Source: Paenibacillus sp. cl123
GTDB lineage: Bacteria > Bacillota > Bacilli > Paenibacillales > NBRC-103111
Assembly: GCF_900101595.1 (NCBI RefSeq)
Contig: NZ_FMYY01000024.1
Coordinates: forward strand, 39,642-103,641
Length of the DNA stretch: 64,000 nucleotides
Direction of reading: 5' to 3'
Part shown: positions 50,899 to 59,522 of the stretch, one piece after another
How the letters are laid out: each line of letters begins with the position of its first letter
Position numbering within the stretch: position 1 is the stretch's first letter
The notes under the pieces: generated by a model
Database searches by the model: none
What the model was told of the DNA's origin: nothing
What the model saw: only the letters and a program-made list of their open reading frames with translations
Made by a program: the position numbers and the translations under genes

Positions 50899-52070
50899 GG
50901 CTTCATCTCCGATTTCGTAATATTGTCGTAAATCAAGCCGGTTTCCGTCAGGTTGCTGTTTACGTCAATATGGAACTCGGCGGTTTTCAGAGCCTGCGGC
51001 CAAGATTTCGCATACTTTTCGTTCCATTCGCGGGGATAAGCATGCCAGACATATTGGCCGAGCTGCGCGGAATCCGTATTTTTCTCCAGCATGCGCTTCA
51101 AGGTTTCCTGGATGCTTTCCTGGATGTACGCAGACAACCGTTTTTCTACCTGATTGATCTTATCCGTTTGGCTGAAGTCGTAATAACGGGTGCTCTCGAC
51201 GACTTTGGCTTTCGTATTGACTTTGATATCGAAGCTTAGCTGCCCGTTCTCCAGCCTGGCCTTGATTGTGCTGGCCGTATCGAACACTCTTACATTGATA
51301 GCTTGGTCACGGTCCATCTGCAGCACGGCGAAAATATTGATACTGCCAGCCCGCAGCCAGGTCAGTCCGGCGGCCGCACGGCCTTCAATCGTCCCGACAA
51401 GCTTATCCCTCTTGAATTGGCTGTAACCGAGCACTTCTACCTCGCGGGAATCCTTAAGCCCTTTCTCGGATTCCTTCACTCCCATATGAATGGCGATGGG
51501 ATCGCCTCCAGGCATGCTTAAGGCGAGGGCGAAATCCTTCAGATTCATATCGATGACCATCTTGGACTTGGCCAGCTCACGGATCGCTTCGGACGGGAAT
51601 CTTTCAAACTGTGGCGTGGTCTGCAGCATCTCATAGGCTTTTCCTTTCGTGATGATGAAGTATGTCGTCATCCGGCTTTCAGGGGAACGGGGAGTAGCGT
51701 CGAAAATGTCCAGCACGCCTTTCTCCCGGGCCGCCGCCTCGCCGACCAGAACCGTACGGCGATGCGCCAGCACCATGCGGCGCGCCATGCGTTTCTGCAG
51801 CTTGGATTGCGCTTCGCGGAATGTCGAGCCTATCTCCGAGTCCACGTAATAGCTTTTGTCGCCGCCGGCCGTCCCGCCCCCGCCCCCGGAAGCGCCTCCC
51901 ATCGAGCCCGGCAGCGGAACCATAACCGAGTAGCGGATGCTCCCGTCCTTCTCCAGATCGATAGCGGTGGACAAAATAAAAGCAAGGTCATTGATTTCCG
52001 TCCGATCCCAGCAGCCGGTCAAGAGCAGCAGCAACGCGCCTGTCAGGATCAGCCGGCCGAAGGCAGCCAT
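50895..52070 (-). CDS. Ger(x)C-family germination receptor lipoprotein
   Basis: A 391-residue lipoprotein subunit of a germinant receptor. Signal peptide with lipobox LLTGC (Cys about 21), followed by the family start WDRTEINDLAFIL. A Gly-rich loop (GGASGGGGGTAGG) sits at about 60. Later blocks LAHRRTVLVGEAAAREKG and SPESRMTTYFIITKG are typical for GerAC/GerKC. ATG 52070 follows AAAGGAGG and overlaps the last base of the GerA stop codon. Confidence 0.92.
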   Translation of the reverse strand: MAAFGRLILTGALLLLLTGCWDRTEINDLAFILSTAIDLEKDGSIRYSVMVPLPGSMGGASGGGGGTAGGDKSYYVDSEIGSTFREAQSKLQKRMARRMVLAHRRTVLVGEAAAREKGVLDIFDATPRSPESRMTTYFIITKGKAYEMLQTTPQFERFPSEAIRELAKSKMVIDMNLKDFALALSMPGGDPIAIHMGVKESEKGLKDSREVEVLGYSQFKRDKLVGTIEGRAAAGLTWLRAGSINIFAVLQMDRDQAINVRVFDTASTIKARLENGQLSFDIKVNTKAKVVESTRYYDFSQTDKINQVEKRLSAYIQESIQETLKRMLEKNTDSAQLGQYVWHAYPREWNEKYAKSWPQALKTAEFHIDVNSNLTETGLIYDNITKSEMKP

Positions 52071-53686
52071 CACGTTTCCTCCTTTCGATGATCCTCATGC
52101 TGTATTGTTTTCCCGCGCTGGCCCGCTTGCTGCATGATCTCATCCTGCAACTCTCCGTCCATCCTGGTTTGATCCAGCGTAGGGACGAAGCTGGGCCGTT
52201 CATCCATCGACCACCAGGGAGCCCGGATCAGGATATCCTTCATATCCGAGCCGACTTGCGGCGCGAGAGGCGATAGGTAGGGGATGCCGAATGAACGCAG
52301 GCTGGCCATATGGCCGATGATCAGCAGCAAAGCCGTCATAATGCCGTAGATGCCGAACAGCGAAGCGGCGATAATGATCGGGAAGCGAAGCATCCGGATG
52401 GCGATCGCGCCGTTGAACCGGGGAATCGTAAAGGAAGCGATCCCCGTGATCGAGACGACGATAACCATCGGCGCCGAGACGATCCCGGCCTGTACCGAGG
52501 CTTGCCCGACGACGAGCGCGCCGAGGATGGAGACGGCGGAGCCTATCGTCTTCGGCAGGCGAATCCCGGCCTCGCGAAGCGCTTCGAACGTAATTTCCAT
52601 CATTAACGCCTCCACCACCGCAGGGAAAGGGATCGCCTCGCGGGCTGCGGCTATGGACAGCAGCAGGGTGGTAGGCAGGAGATCCTGATGATAAGTTGTG
52701 ACAGCCACGTACATGCCGGGCGTGAGCAAAGAGAGAAAGAGCAGCAGATATCGCAGCCAGCGGATCAGAGTAGAGATCTGGAAGCGCTCGTAGTAGTCCT
52801 CGGTCGCCTGCAAAATTTCGGCGAACACGAAGGGGACCAGCAGCACGAAGGGCGTTCCGTCGACAATAATGCCGACACGACCCTGCAGCAGGGCGGCGGC
52901 GACCATATCCGGCCGCTCCGTATACTGCACCTGGGGGAACGGCGAGTAGGCCGAATCCTGAATAAACTCTTCCAGATAACCGGATTCGAGCACGGCATCA
53001 ATATCGATCTTCTCCAGCCGGCGCATCACTTCCTCGACCATCGACGCCTCGGCGATATCCTCCAGATAAGTCACGATGACGTTCGTGTTGCTTTCCCGTC
53101 CGATGACAAGCGGCTTCATCTTCAGATGCGGCGTCTTCAGCTTGCGCCGGATCATCGATGTGTTGGTGCGTATATTTTCCACGAAGCCTTCCCGCGGACC
53201 GCGCACGACGGACTCGGTCTCCGGTTCGCTGATCGAGCGCTTCTCCATGCCGCGGACGCCCATCAGCAGCGCCTTGTTGTTATGCTCCACGATAAGCCCC
53301 GTATCGCCCCCGAGCACGGCATGGAGCAGGTCGCCATAGTTGTCGACTTTACCGATCTGAGAGACGGGCAGCACCGATTCGGAGATGTCGTCGATGAACC
53401 TTTCTCCGCCCTCCAGTATCATCAGCGCCTTCATCGCTTCGTTGACTTCCTCGGTTTTGGCCATACCGTCCACGAAGAAGAGAATGGCCTGTTCGCTGTT
53501 CTGCAGCTTCAAGTCGCGGACGACAAAGTCGGAGCAGTTGTCGAACAGCCCCTTCACATACTCGCGATTGTCATCCAGCTCCATGGAGATGGGAACCTTG
53601 CGCAGTTCATCGATGAACCGGTAGTCCTTGGTTAGTAAAGAGTGCTCGCTTTCTTTGCCTGCCTGGTTTCCCTTCTTTCTGAACAC
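52070..53686 (-). CDS. GerA-family spore germination protein
   Basis: A 538-residue subunit of a nutrient germinant receptor in the spore inner membrane. A large soluble N-terminal domain (about 1-290; VRGPREGFVENIRTNTSMIRRKL is the family hallmark) precedes five or six membrane helices (about 290-480). A hydrophilic C-terminal tail closes it. GTG 53686 follows AAAGGAGG by six bases; an earlier ATG has no such site. It is the first gene of the order A-C-small D-B. A sigma-G-like promoter lies about 70 bp upstream. Confidence 0.93.
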   Translation of the reverse strand: MFRKKGNQAGKESEHSLLTKDYRFIDELRKVPISMELDDNREYVKGLFDNCSDFVVRDLKLQNSEQAILFFVDGMAKTEEVNEAMKALMILEGGERFIDDISESVLPVSQIGKVDNYGDLLHAVLGGDTGLIVEHNNKALLMGVRGMEKRSISEPETESVVRGPREGFVENIRTNTSMIRRKLKTPHLKMKPLVIGRESNTNVIVTYLEDIAEASMVEEVMRRLEKIDIDAVLESGYLEEFIQDSAYSPFPQVQYTERPDMVAAALLQGRVGIIVDGTPFVLLVPFVFAEILQATEDYYERFQISTLIRWLRYLLLFLSLLTPGMYVAVTTYHQDLLPTTLLLSIAAAREAIPFPAVVEALMMEITFEALREAGIRLPKTIGSAVSILGALVVGQASVQAGIVSAPMVIVVSITGIASFTIPRFNGAIAIRMLRFPIIIAASLFGIYGIMTALLLIIGHMASLRSFGIPYLSPLAPQVGSDMKDILIRAPWWSMDERPSFVPTLDQTRMDGELQDEIMQQAGQRGKTIQHEDHRKEET

Positions 53687-53747
53687 GGCCAGCCATCCTC
53701 CTTTCCGCTGCCATACTTGCTTGCTCCCGCCCATGGCATGTCCTGCC

Positions 53748-53777
53748 TATTATGGCACGAAGTTCCGCCAATTATGA
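53748..53777 (-). promoter_or_regulatory. Sigma-G-like promoter of the ger operon
   Basis: On the minus strand CATAATA (plus positions 53748-53754) matches the sigma-G -10 consensus CATNHTA, and TCATA (53773-53777) matches the -35 GHATR in four of five bases, with 18-bp spacing. Forespore-specific expression is expected for ger operons. Confidence 0.65.
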
Positions 53778-53899
53778 CAGCTTCCAGAGGTTTCCTCGGA
53801 TAAAGGAGCGGGCCCGAGGCAAAGAGAAGCCCGAATAGGGCAAAGCGTACTGGAGAAAGCTAGTGAGGAAAAAGCAGGCATGCGTGGGAGGAATGTGCT

Positions 53900-55330
53900 T
53901 TGATATGGCTTGTCATAGCTCTGGTCTTGTTTATCATGCAAATATTGACGATTCTGCTCGTAGAGGTTCGCAACCCGTCCAAAGCCATGGCTTGGCTCTT
54001 CATCTTGTTTATCGTGCCGGTTGTCGGATTCGCCGTGTATTATTTCTTGGCTAAGGACTATACGCAGCGCAGGAAAGTGAAGCGGATCGGCCACCGCTAT
54101 GTAAGCGATCTGAAAGATTACGGGAAGAAACAGAAGCCCCAGGCGATGGGCATAGATGAGGACCGCATCCGGGGCTGGCGCTCGGAGCCGCGGCTGTTCG
54201 CTCTGTTAAACAATATCCCGGGCTCCCTCATTACGATGCGCAATGAAGTCCGGGTGCTGACCGATGCGGTCGAGGCGTATCCCGCCATGCTGGCTGCGAT
54301 GGAGCAGGCCGTCCGGTTCATCCATTTTGAGTTTTATACCATTCGCCACGATGAGGAAGGCCGCCGATTCCAGGAGGTGCTGATCCGCAAGGCGAGAGAA
54401 GGCGTGAAGGTGCGCTGCCTGTTTGACGGAATCGGCAGCTATCAGCTGAGCGAACGCTTTATCGCGGAACTCAAGCAAGCCGGCTGCGAGGTGTATGTAT
54501 TTCTTCCCGCCCTGATAGCTTTCTTCGACAAACGGATCAACTACCGCAACCACCGGAAGATTGTGGTAATTGACGGAGTCAAAGGCTACTTGGGCGGTAT
54601 CAATATCGGCAACGAATATATGGGCGGCAATCCGAAGCTGGGTTTTTGGCGCGATACGCATCTGGAGCTGGAAGGGGATGCCGTATTTTCCCTGCAGAAC
54701 ACTTTTCTTACGGACTGGCACTTCACCAGCGGGCAGCGCCTGACGGATTCCTGTCTATTCCCTGAGCATGATTGCCGGGGCAACAAGCCGGTCCAAATCC
54801 TGTCCAGCGGGCCGGACGCGCATTGGGATGCCGTGCTGGAGATGTATTTCGGAGCGATAACCGCAGCCAAGAAACGCATTTATATTACGACGCCTTACTT
54901 TATCCCCGACCCCAGCATCTCGATGGGGCTGAAGACTGCAGCGGTCAGCGGGGTGGATGTTCGCATCATTTTTCCGGAGACGCCCGATTCGAAAATCGTC
55001 AACTACGCTTCCCGCAGCTTTATGGAGGAACTGATGCAGGCCGGAGTCCGCTTCTACGCTTATCAGAAAGGCTTTATCCATGCGAAGGTGATGCTGATCG
55101 ATCATCTGCTTGCTTCCGTAGGCACAGCCAATATGGACATGCGCAGCTTCTACAGCAATTTCGAGCTCAATGCCGTCATGTTCGACAAAGAGACGCTGCA
55201 CCGGCTGGAGACGGATTTTTTGCTCGACTTGAAGGACAGCCGCGAATTGAAGCTGGCCCAATTCGAGCGTCGTCCCAAGTCCCAGCGGCTGAAGGAGGTC
55301 GCCGGAAGGCTTTTGTCTCCGTTGATGTAG
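53900..55330 (+). CDS. cls: Cardiolipin synthase
   Basis: A 476-residue membrane enzyme that joins two phosphatidylglycerol molecules into cardiolipin. Two N-terminal membrane helices (about 3-22 and 31-50). Two phospholipase D motifs: HRKIVVID (His218, Lys220, Asp225) and HAKVMLID (His394, Lys396, Asp401). Both catalytic sets are complete. TTG start eight bases after GGGAGG. It is monocistronic and divergent from the ger operon. Bacillota often carry several cls paralogues, so which one this is cannot be said. Confidence 0.93.
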   Translation: MIWLVIALVLFIMQILTILLVEVRNPSKAMAWLFILFIVPVVGFAVYYFLAKDYTQRRKVKRIGHRYVSDLKDYGKKQKPQAMGIDEDRIRGWRSEPRLFALLNNIPGSLITMRNEVRVLTDAVEAYPAMLAAMEQAVRFIHFEFYTIRHDEEGRRFQEVLIRKAREGVKVRCLFDGIGSYQLSERFIAELKQAGCEVYVFLPALIAFFDKRINYRNHRKIVVIDGVKGYLGGINIGNEYMGGNPKLGFWRDTHLELEGDAVFSLQNTFLTDWHFTSGQRLTDSCLFPEHDCRGNKPVQILSSGPDAHWDAVLEMYFGAITAAKKRIYITTPYFIPDPSISMGLKTAAVSGVDVRIIFPETPDSKIVNYASRSFMEELMQAGVRFYAYQKGFIHAKVMLIDHLLASVGTANMDMRSFYSNFELNAVMFDKETLHRLETDFLLDLKDSRELKLAQFERRPKSQRLKEVAGRLLSPLM

Positions 55331-55439
55331 GGGGTAGGCAGGCAGGTGAGGCTGGCGAGGCTGGGAGCTGTAGTTCAGTTCAGGCGTAAACTTGCTATCA
55401 GATGCTTGAGGGAAGGGGAGGCGAACGCTTGGCTCTTGC

Positions 55440-56354
55440 TCAGCCTCCCGGAAGAAAGGAGAGGATATGATCCAGATTTTGCGGAGGCAAGGCCGCGATC
55501 AGGTCGCCTCTCTGCCGGAGCCTGTCGACGATATTATGCAGATTGAAGTCCCGGGGATCGCACCGGAGCGCCACCTCGTCCCAAGTCAGCGGGGTGGAGA
55601 CGCTGGCGGCTTGTCTGGCTCTGGGCGTATAAGGAGCGGACAATGTTTTGCCGTACCAATGCTGCAAATAATCGATATAAATATTGGTGCCGCGGTCCTT
55701 CTTCAATCGCTCTATCGTGAACAGCCGCGGATGTTTTTGCACCGCATACTTGGCTACAAATGCTCCGATCCGGCGCAGATCCTCGAACGAATAGCCCTTC
55801 TCCAGCGGGAGCGGAATATAGATCTGCACCCCGGTCGCGCCGGAGGTTTTGGGTACGGAGCGGATATTCATCCCATCCAGAATTTCGCCGATGATGCCCG
55901 CCGCTTCCATGATGCGAGGCTCCGGGTCGATACTCGGATCGATATCGATCAGCCATTCCACAGGCAGCGTCTCTCCGATCCGGTGAAACGAAGGATGGAA
56001 TTCCAGCGCCGCGAGATTACCCAGCCATAGGAGCGTGGGCAGGGAATCCAAATGCACATAGTTGATGCCGTCAAGCTCAGCCGTATGGACGAACGGAGGA
56101 AGAGGCTCGGGCGCATTTTTCTGATAAAATGACTTGTCGTTATAACCGTGCGGATATCGGATCGTAGTCAGGTAGCGGTCCTTGCAATAGGTCAGCAAAT
56201 ATGGGGAGAGCAGGGCCAGCTTCTCCAGGTAGACGGCTTTCGTAATTCCCTGCTCCGGCCACAGCAGCTTGTCGGGATTCGTGATGGTCAGCTCCTGGCC
56301 CTCGATGGTTACGATGCCTCGGGCTGCCGGCCGGTTCTTGGCGGATGTCGCCAT
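55440..56354 (-). CDS. LigD-type NHEJ polymerase (primase-polymerase domain)
   Basis: A 304-residue stand-alone polymerase domain, equivalent to the PolDom of LigD. Catalytic acidic pair DID (Asp137, Asp139 in EWLIDIDPS). The family start ITNPDKLLWPEQGITKAVYL and the KTSGATGVQIYIPL block are conserved. It adds ribo- or deoxynucleotides at double-strand breaks during end joining. ATG 56354 follows AAGGAGGGG. It is divergent from the ATP-dependent ligase gene, with 82 bp between, rather than fused to it. Confidence 0.9.
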   Translation of the reverse strand: MATSAKNRPAARGIVTIEGQELTITNPDKLLWPEQGITKAVYLEKLALLSPYLLTYCKDRYLTTIRYPHGYNDKSFYQKNAPEPLPPFVHTAELDGINYVHLDSLPTLLWLGNLAALEFHPSFHRIGETLPVEWLIDIDPSIDPEPRIMEAAGIIGEILDGMNIRSVPKTSGATGVQIYIPLPLEKGYSFEDLRRIGAFVAKYAVQKHPRLFTIERLKKDRGTNIYIDYLQHWYGKTLSAPYTPRARQAASVSTPLTWDEVALRCDPRDFNLHNIVDRLRQRGDLIAALPPQNLDHILSFLPGG

Positions 56355-56436
56355 CTCTGCCCCTCCTTCAAGTAAAATGGTGTATTTTGCTGCAGACAGC
56401 GGCGGCTTGCACATAAGAAAGGAGCTCTAAAATGCT

Positions 56437-57396
56437 ATGCATATGAAGCCTGTCGTTCCATTCGAACCGATAAGCGCCGATCGCTTTCCAGAAGGGGATA
56501 ACTGGATCGCGCAAATCAAGTGGGATGGCGTCCGGATGCTCGCTTACGGGGAAAACTCCGATGTCCGGCTTGTCAACCGGCGGTTGAATGACCGGTCCGC
56601 GCAGTATCCCGAACTGCTCGATGCTTCCCGTTACTGCAACGCTTCTTCATTTATTCTGGATGGAGAGCTGATCGCTCTGGACCCGGCCAATAACCGGCCA
56701 TCCTTTCATGAAATTATGAGACGCGATGCGCTGCGTCGGGATTCGTCTGTCGAGCGGATGAGGAGCCAAGTTCCGGTTACTTATATGGTTTTCGACCTGT
56801 TGTTTCTGGACGGCGTCTGGGTAACGGACCGCCCGTTGGCCGAGCGCCAGCGGCTGCTGGGGGAGGCGCTTATCCCCCAGCCGGACGTTCAACTGGTTCA
56901 GAGCTTCTCCGACCCCGGGTCCTTGATGGAAGTTATGGTTAGGCACGGGATGGAAGGAGTCGTCTGTAAAGACTTGAGCGGCACCTACACAATGGGCGGT
57001 AAGGACAAGCGCTGGCAGAAACGCAAAATTATGCATGATCTGTATGCGGTCGTAGGCGGTGTGACTTACCGGGACAAGGTCGTCAACGCCTTGCTGCTCG
57101 GCTTGTACAACAGCCAAGGGGACTTGATCTACATCGGGCACGCAGGGACGGGCAAAGTAAGCGTCCGGGAATGGTACGAGCTTACCGAGCGCGCTGCACC
57201 GCTGATCGTTCGGCAGCGCCCCTTCCGTAATGTTCCGGAGCGGAGCAAGGATGCCGTCTGGCTCGAGCCTCGCATGACCGTGAAGGTGCAATTTCTCGAA
57301 TGGACCGGGGGCATGACGATGAGGCACCCCAGCATCCAGGCGTTCGCCGATGTACCGCTCGAGTCTTGTACCATGGATCAGATCAGGTTTCCGTAA
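56437..57396 (+). CDS. ATP-dependent DNA ligase (LigD-type ligase domain)
   Basis: A 319-residue ligase that seals nicks and breaks. Motif I IKWDGVR has the adenylated lysine (Lys28). Other nucleotidyltransferase motifs follow: ILDGELI (III), YMVFDLLFLDG (IIIa), MEGVVCKDLSG (IV) and WQKRKI (V). An OB domain follows (LIYIGHAGTGKV). There is no polymerase or nuclease domain, so it is a single-domain NHEJ ligase working with the separate polymerase gene and Ku. ATG 56437 lies 12 bases after AAGGAG. Confidence 0.9.
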   Translation: MHMKPVVPFEPISADRFPEGDNWIAQIKWDGVRMLAYGENSDVRLVNRRLNDRSAQYPELLDASRYCNASSFILDGELIALDPANNRPSFHEIMRRDALRRDSSVERMRSQVPVTYMVFDLLFLDGVWVTDRPLAERQRLLGEALIPQPDVQLVQSFSDPGSLMEVMVRHGMEGVVCKDLSGTYTMGGKDKRWQKRKIMHDLYAVVGGVTYRDKVVNALLLGLYNSQGDLIYIGHAGTGKVSVREWYELTERAAPLIVRQRPFRNVPERSKDAVWLEPRMTVKVQFLEWTGGMTMRHPSIQAFADVPLESCTMDQIRFP

Positions 57397-57527
57397 AAGT
57401 CAGGTGGCGGGCTTAAGCGGTACTCGCTTGCGGCTTTGGCGCCGCGGTCTGGCGTCTGGAAAGTATCTGATGCCTGTGCCTATTGCTTTTGACAACAAGC
57501 CTGCAAGCCTCTTGAAAACGAGCTGCT

Positions 57528-58394
57528 TTAGGAAATCGTCTCTTTGGCGGTTTTTCCTTTGGCCTTGCTTTTACCGGCGGCTGTGTTCTTCTTCGGCTTG
57601 GTTTTAGGCGTAGGCGCGGTTGCGACTGGAGCGACAGCCTCCAGGCTTGCCTGCAGGGCGGACATCAGATCGACCACATTGGCCCGTTGTGGCTCAGGAG
57701 CTACACTCACCTGCTTGCCCGATACTTTCTGCTCGATTGCGTCCAGCAGCGCCTGACGGTAGGTGTCTTTGTATTTCTCAGGCTCAAATGGGGTGGACAG
57801 CTGACTGATCAGCACCTTGGCCATATCCAGTTCCTTCTCGTTAATGCTGCTGGCCTCGGGCAAATTCGGCACCTGAGCGACCGGACGGATTTCGTCGGGG
57901 TAGAAGATCGTTTCCATCGCAAGGCAGCGGTCGATGATCCGGATTGCTGCCAGCGAGGACTTGGAGCGGATCGATACTTTGGCGATTCCGATCTTCCCGG
58001 TCTGCCGCATAGCCTCGAGCAGCAGACTGTACGCTCCGGAGCCTGTTTCGTTAGGAGCGAGGTAGTAGGTTTTATGGAAATAAACCGGGTCAATTTCGTT
58101 CAAGTCGACGAAGTCCAATATTTTGATTTCCTTCGTGATTTCTCCCGTCAGCTTCTCCAGCTCCTCCTTCTCGAACAGCACGAAGGCTCCCGGTTCATAC
58201 TCGTAGCCGCGCGCGATTTCCTCCCACTCCACCTCCCGGTCGCAATGCTGGCACTTGCGGACAAAGTTTAAAGGGGTATTGCATGCCTTATGAATCATGC
58301 GCATCGAGATGTCCTTATCCTCCGTAGCCGAAAACATCTTGACCGGGACATGAACCAGGCCAAAGCTGATGGCGCCTTTCCAGACGGTATGCAT
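57528..58394 (-). CDS. ku: Ku DNA end-binding protein
   Basis: A 288-residue bacterial Ku. It binds DNA ends as a homodimer and recruits the LigD functions. The start HTVWKGAISFGLVHVPVKMF and the block DPVYFHKTYYLAP are diagnostic. The beta-barrel core runs to about 250, followed by a lysine-rich tail (PKTKPKKNTAAGKSKAKGK) that in other Ku proteins threads onto DNA. AGGAGG precedes ATG 58394. The C-terminal extension is longer than the minimal core. It lies next to the ligase gene and convergent to it. Confidence 0.95.
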   Translation of the reverse strand: MHTVWKGAISFGLVHVPVKMFSATEDKDISMRMIHKACNTPLNFVRKCQHCDREVEWEEIARGYEYEPGAFVLFEKEELEKLTGEITKEIKILDFVDLNEIDPVYFHKTYYLAPNETGSGAYSLLLEAMRQTGKIGIAKVSIRSKSSLAAIRIIDRCLAMETIFYPDEIRPVAQVPNLPEASSINEKELDMAKVLISQLSTPFEPEKYKDTYRQALLDAIEQKVSGKQVSVAPEPQRANVVDLMSALQASLEAVAPVATAPTPKTKPKKNTAAGKSKAKGKTAKETIS

Positions 58395-58429
58395 GAAGGG
58401 TTCCTCCTGTGTTTACGCTTTGTAGGAGT

Positions 58430-58459
58430 TAGTATGGCTCGTTGCTGGGCGGATCATCA
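58430..58459 (-). promoter_or_regulatory. Possible sigma-G promoter of ku
   Basis: Minus-strand CATACTA (plus 58430-58436) fits the sigma-G -10 consensus; the -35 TGATG (58455-58459) fits only partly, at 18-bp spacing. In Bacillus subtilis ku and ligD are forespore genes under sigma-G (established). Confidence 0.5.
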
Positions 58460-58614
58460 GGTATGGCAACGGTTCCCGCCTTTAGCCTACATGCCCCAGG
58501 AATCAATCGCGTGCGCATGGGCGGGCAGAGATTCGGAGAAGCTAAAGCCCGTGGGCCGAGCCTTTCGGCTGGAGCTCAACCTTATCCAATCGAGAGCGAA
58601 AGGAGCACAAACAC

Positions 58615-58821
58615 ATGAGCGAAGCAGGTACTTCGGCAAATGCCAATCCGGATGATGCCGCCCATGAAGGCCGCGAATCGCATTTTATGGATATCGACCG
58701 TATGATCAACGAAGGGCTTGGCGGCGGCACAGTATCTATGCATAATGGCTTGATCGACGATTCCACCACCGATACGATGGACCATCCGGAATCGGTTATT
58801 AGCAGAGGTGAAGACCAGTGA
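58615..58821 (+). CDS. Small acidic hypothetical protein upstream of sspH
   Basis: A 68-residue acidic soluble protein (HFMDIDRMINEGLGGGTVSM is its central block, followed by a Thr/Asp-rich tail). It is not a recognised SASP. AAAGGAG stands before ATG 58615. Its stop overlaps the sspH start by four bases (ATGA), so the two are translated together; a spore function is inferred from this only. Confidence 0.75.
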   Translation: MSEAGTSANANPDDAAHEGRESHFMDIDRMINEGLGGGTVSMHNGLIDDSTTDTMDHPESVISRGEDQ

Positions 58822-59000
58822 ACGTCCACCGGGCATTGGAAATTTTGCAGGCGGACCAAAAGATCGATGTGGAGCTTAACGGGGTTGCCGTCTGGATAGA
58901 CAGCGTGGATGAAGCGCAGGCAACCGCCAAGATCCACGATGAAGAGCGGCCGGCCGCTGCCAGGGTTGTCCCGGTGGAGCGGCTGCAGGAGATACAATAG
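58818..59000 (+). CDS. sspH: H-type small acid-soluble spore protein
   Basis: A 60-residue protein matching the SspH family. It begins MNVHRALEIL, then VELNGVAVWIDSVDEAQATAKIH and VPVERLQEI, each aligned with the Bacillus pattern (start MNAQRA, central VDEQ-TARI, end V-SL-E). Such proteins are made in the forespore and packed in the spore core. The start codon overlaps the preceding gene. This is strong evidence that the organism sporulates. Confidence 0.88.
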   Translation: MNVHRALEILQADQKIDVELNGVAVWIDSVDEAQATAKIHDEERPAAARVVPVERLQEIQ

Positions 59001-59458
59001 CCGGGTCAAGTCCGGCAGCGCAGAGTGGTCTCGCGATTGAGCGCCGGAACTCCCGATACGGTTGATGGCGCAAGCGGCGCGGCCTCGTTGTGAACATGCG
59101 GTCTTGCGCGCTCGATCCTAGCGCTTGGCATGCAGAACAGGTCTGTAAGACAGTCGCTGGTCTTGCAGCGAGGGTGAAGTCGTTGTTTTTAGCGTTTAAG
59201 CTCGCGGGCGGTCATGGACTCTTGAACCGAGCCGCTTGGCCTGCCGGTCGGCTTCCACTCCCGAAGCGTCTGGCAAGGGCTGCTCCAATCAGGGAACCCA
59301 TAAACCAAAATGGTCGAGATCAGGGACAAGCTATCAGCCCCGGCTCGACCTTTTTTCGGTTACTAAACGGAATAAGCCGACCCGCTTGCGTGGCGGAAGC
59401 GCGCCCGGGATAGGACAGCGAATGCTGCGCATGGACGCCGAACCCCCGGGGATTGTTC
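59001..59458. other. Intergenic region between sspH and the thiL promoter
   Basis: About 460 bp. A good terminator is present at 59312-59356. I find no gene; an open frame at 59090-59413 runs through the terminator and has no ribosome binding site. Confidence 0.55.
59312..59356 (+). terminator. Terminator upstream of thiL
   Basis: GGTCGAG (59312-59318) pairs with CTCGACC (59344-59350), followed by six T. Confidence 0.8.
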
Positions 59459-59488
59459 TTGCGGCAGGCACAGAAGAAGGTCTATAAT
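59459..59488 (+). promoter_or_regulatory. Promoter of the thiL-tsaD operon
   Basis: TTGCGG (59459-59464) and a perfect TATAAT (59483-59488) at 18-bp spacing. The start near 59495 lies after the first in-frame ATG (59490), which supports the downstream GTG as the true thiL start. Confidence 0.65.
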
Positions 59489-59522
59489 AATGGTCAATAC
59501 ATACGGAGTGGAGGGGAAGCCG

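Noticed and set aside
56354..56379. Sigma-G -10 (CATTTTA) before the LigD-type polymerase gene
   Set aside because: The -10 matches, but no -35 is found at 17-19 bp and the transcription start would fall inside the ribosome binding site.
59090..59413. Possible gene between sspH and thiL
   Set aside because: It runs across a strong terminator, lacks a ribosome binding site, and its composition is not protein-like.
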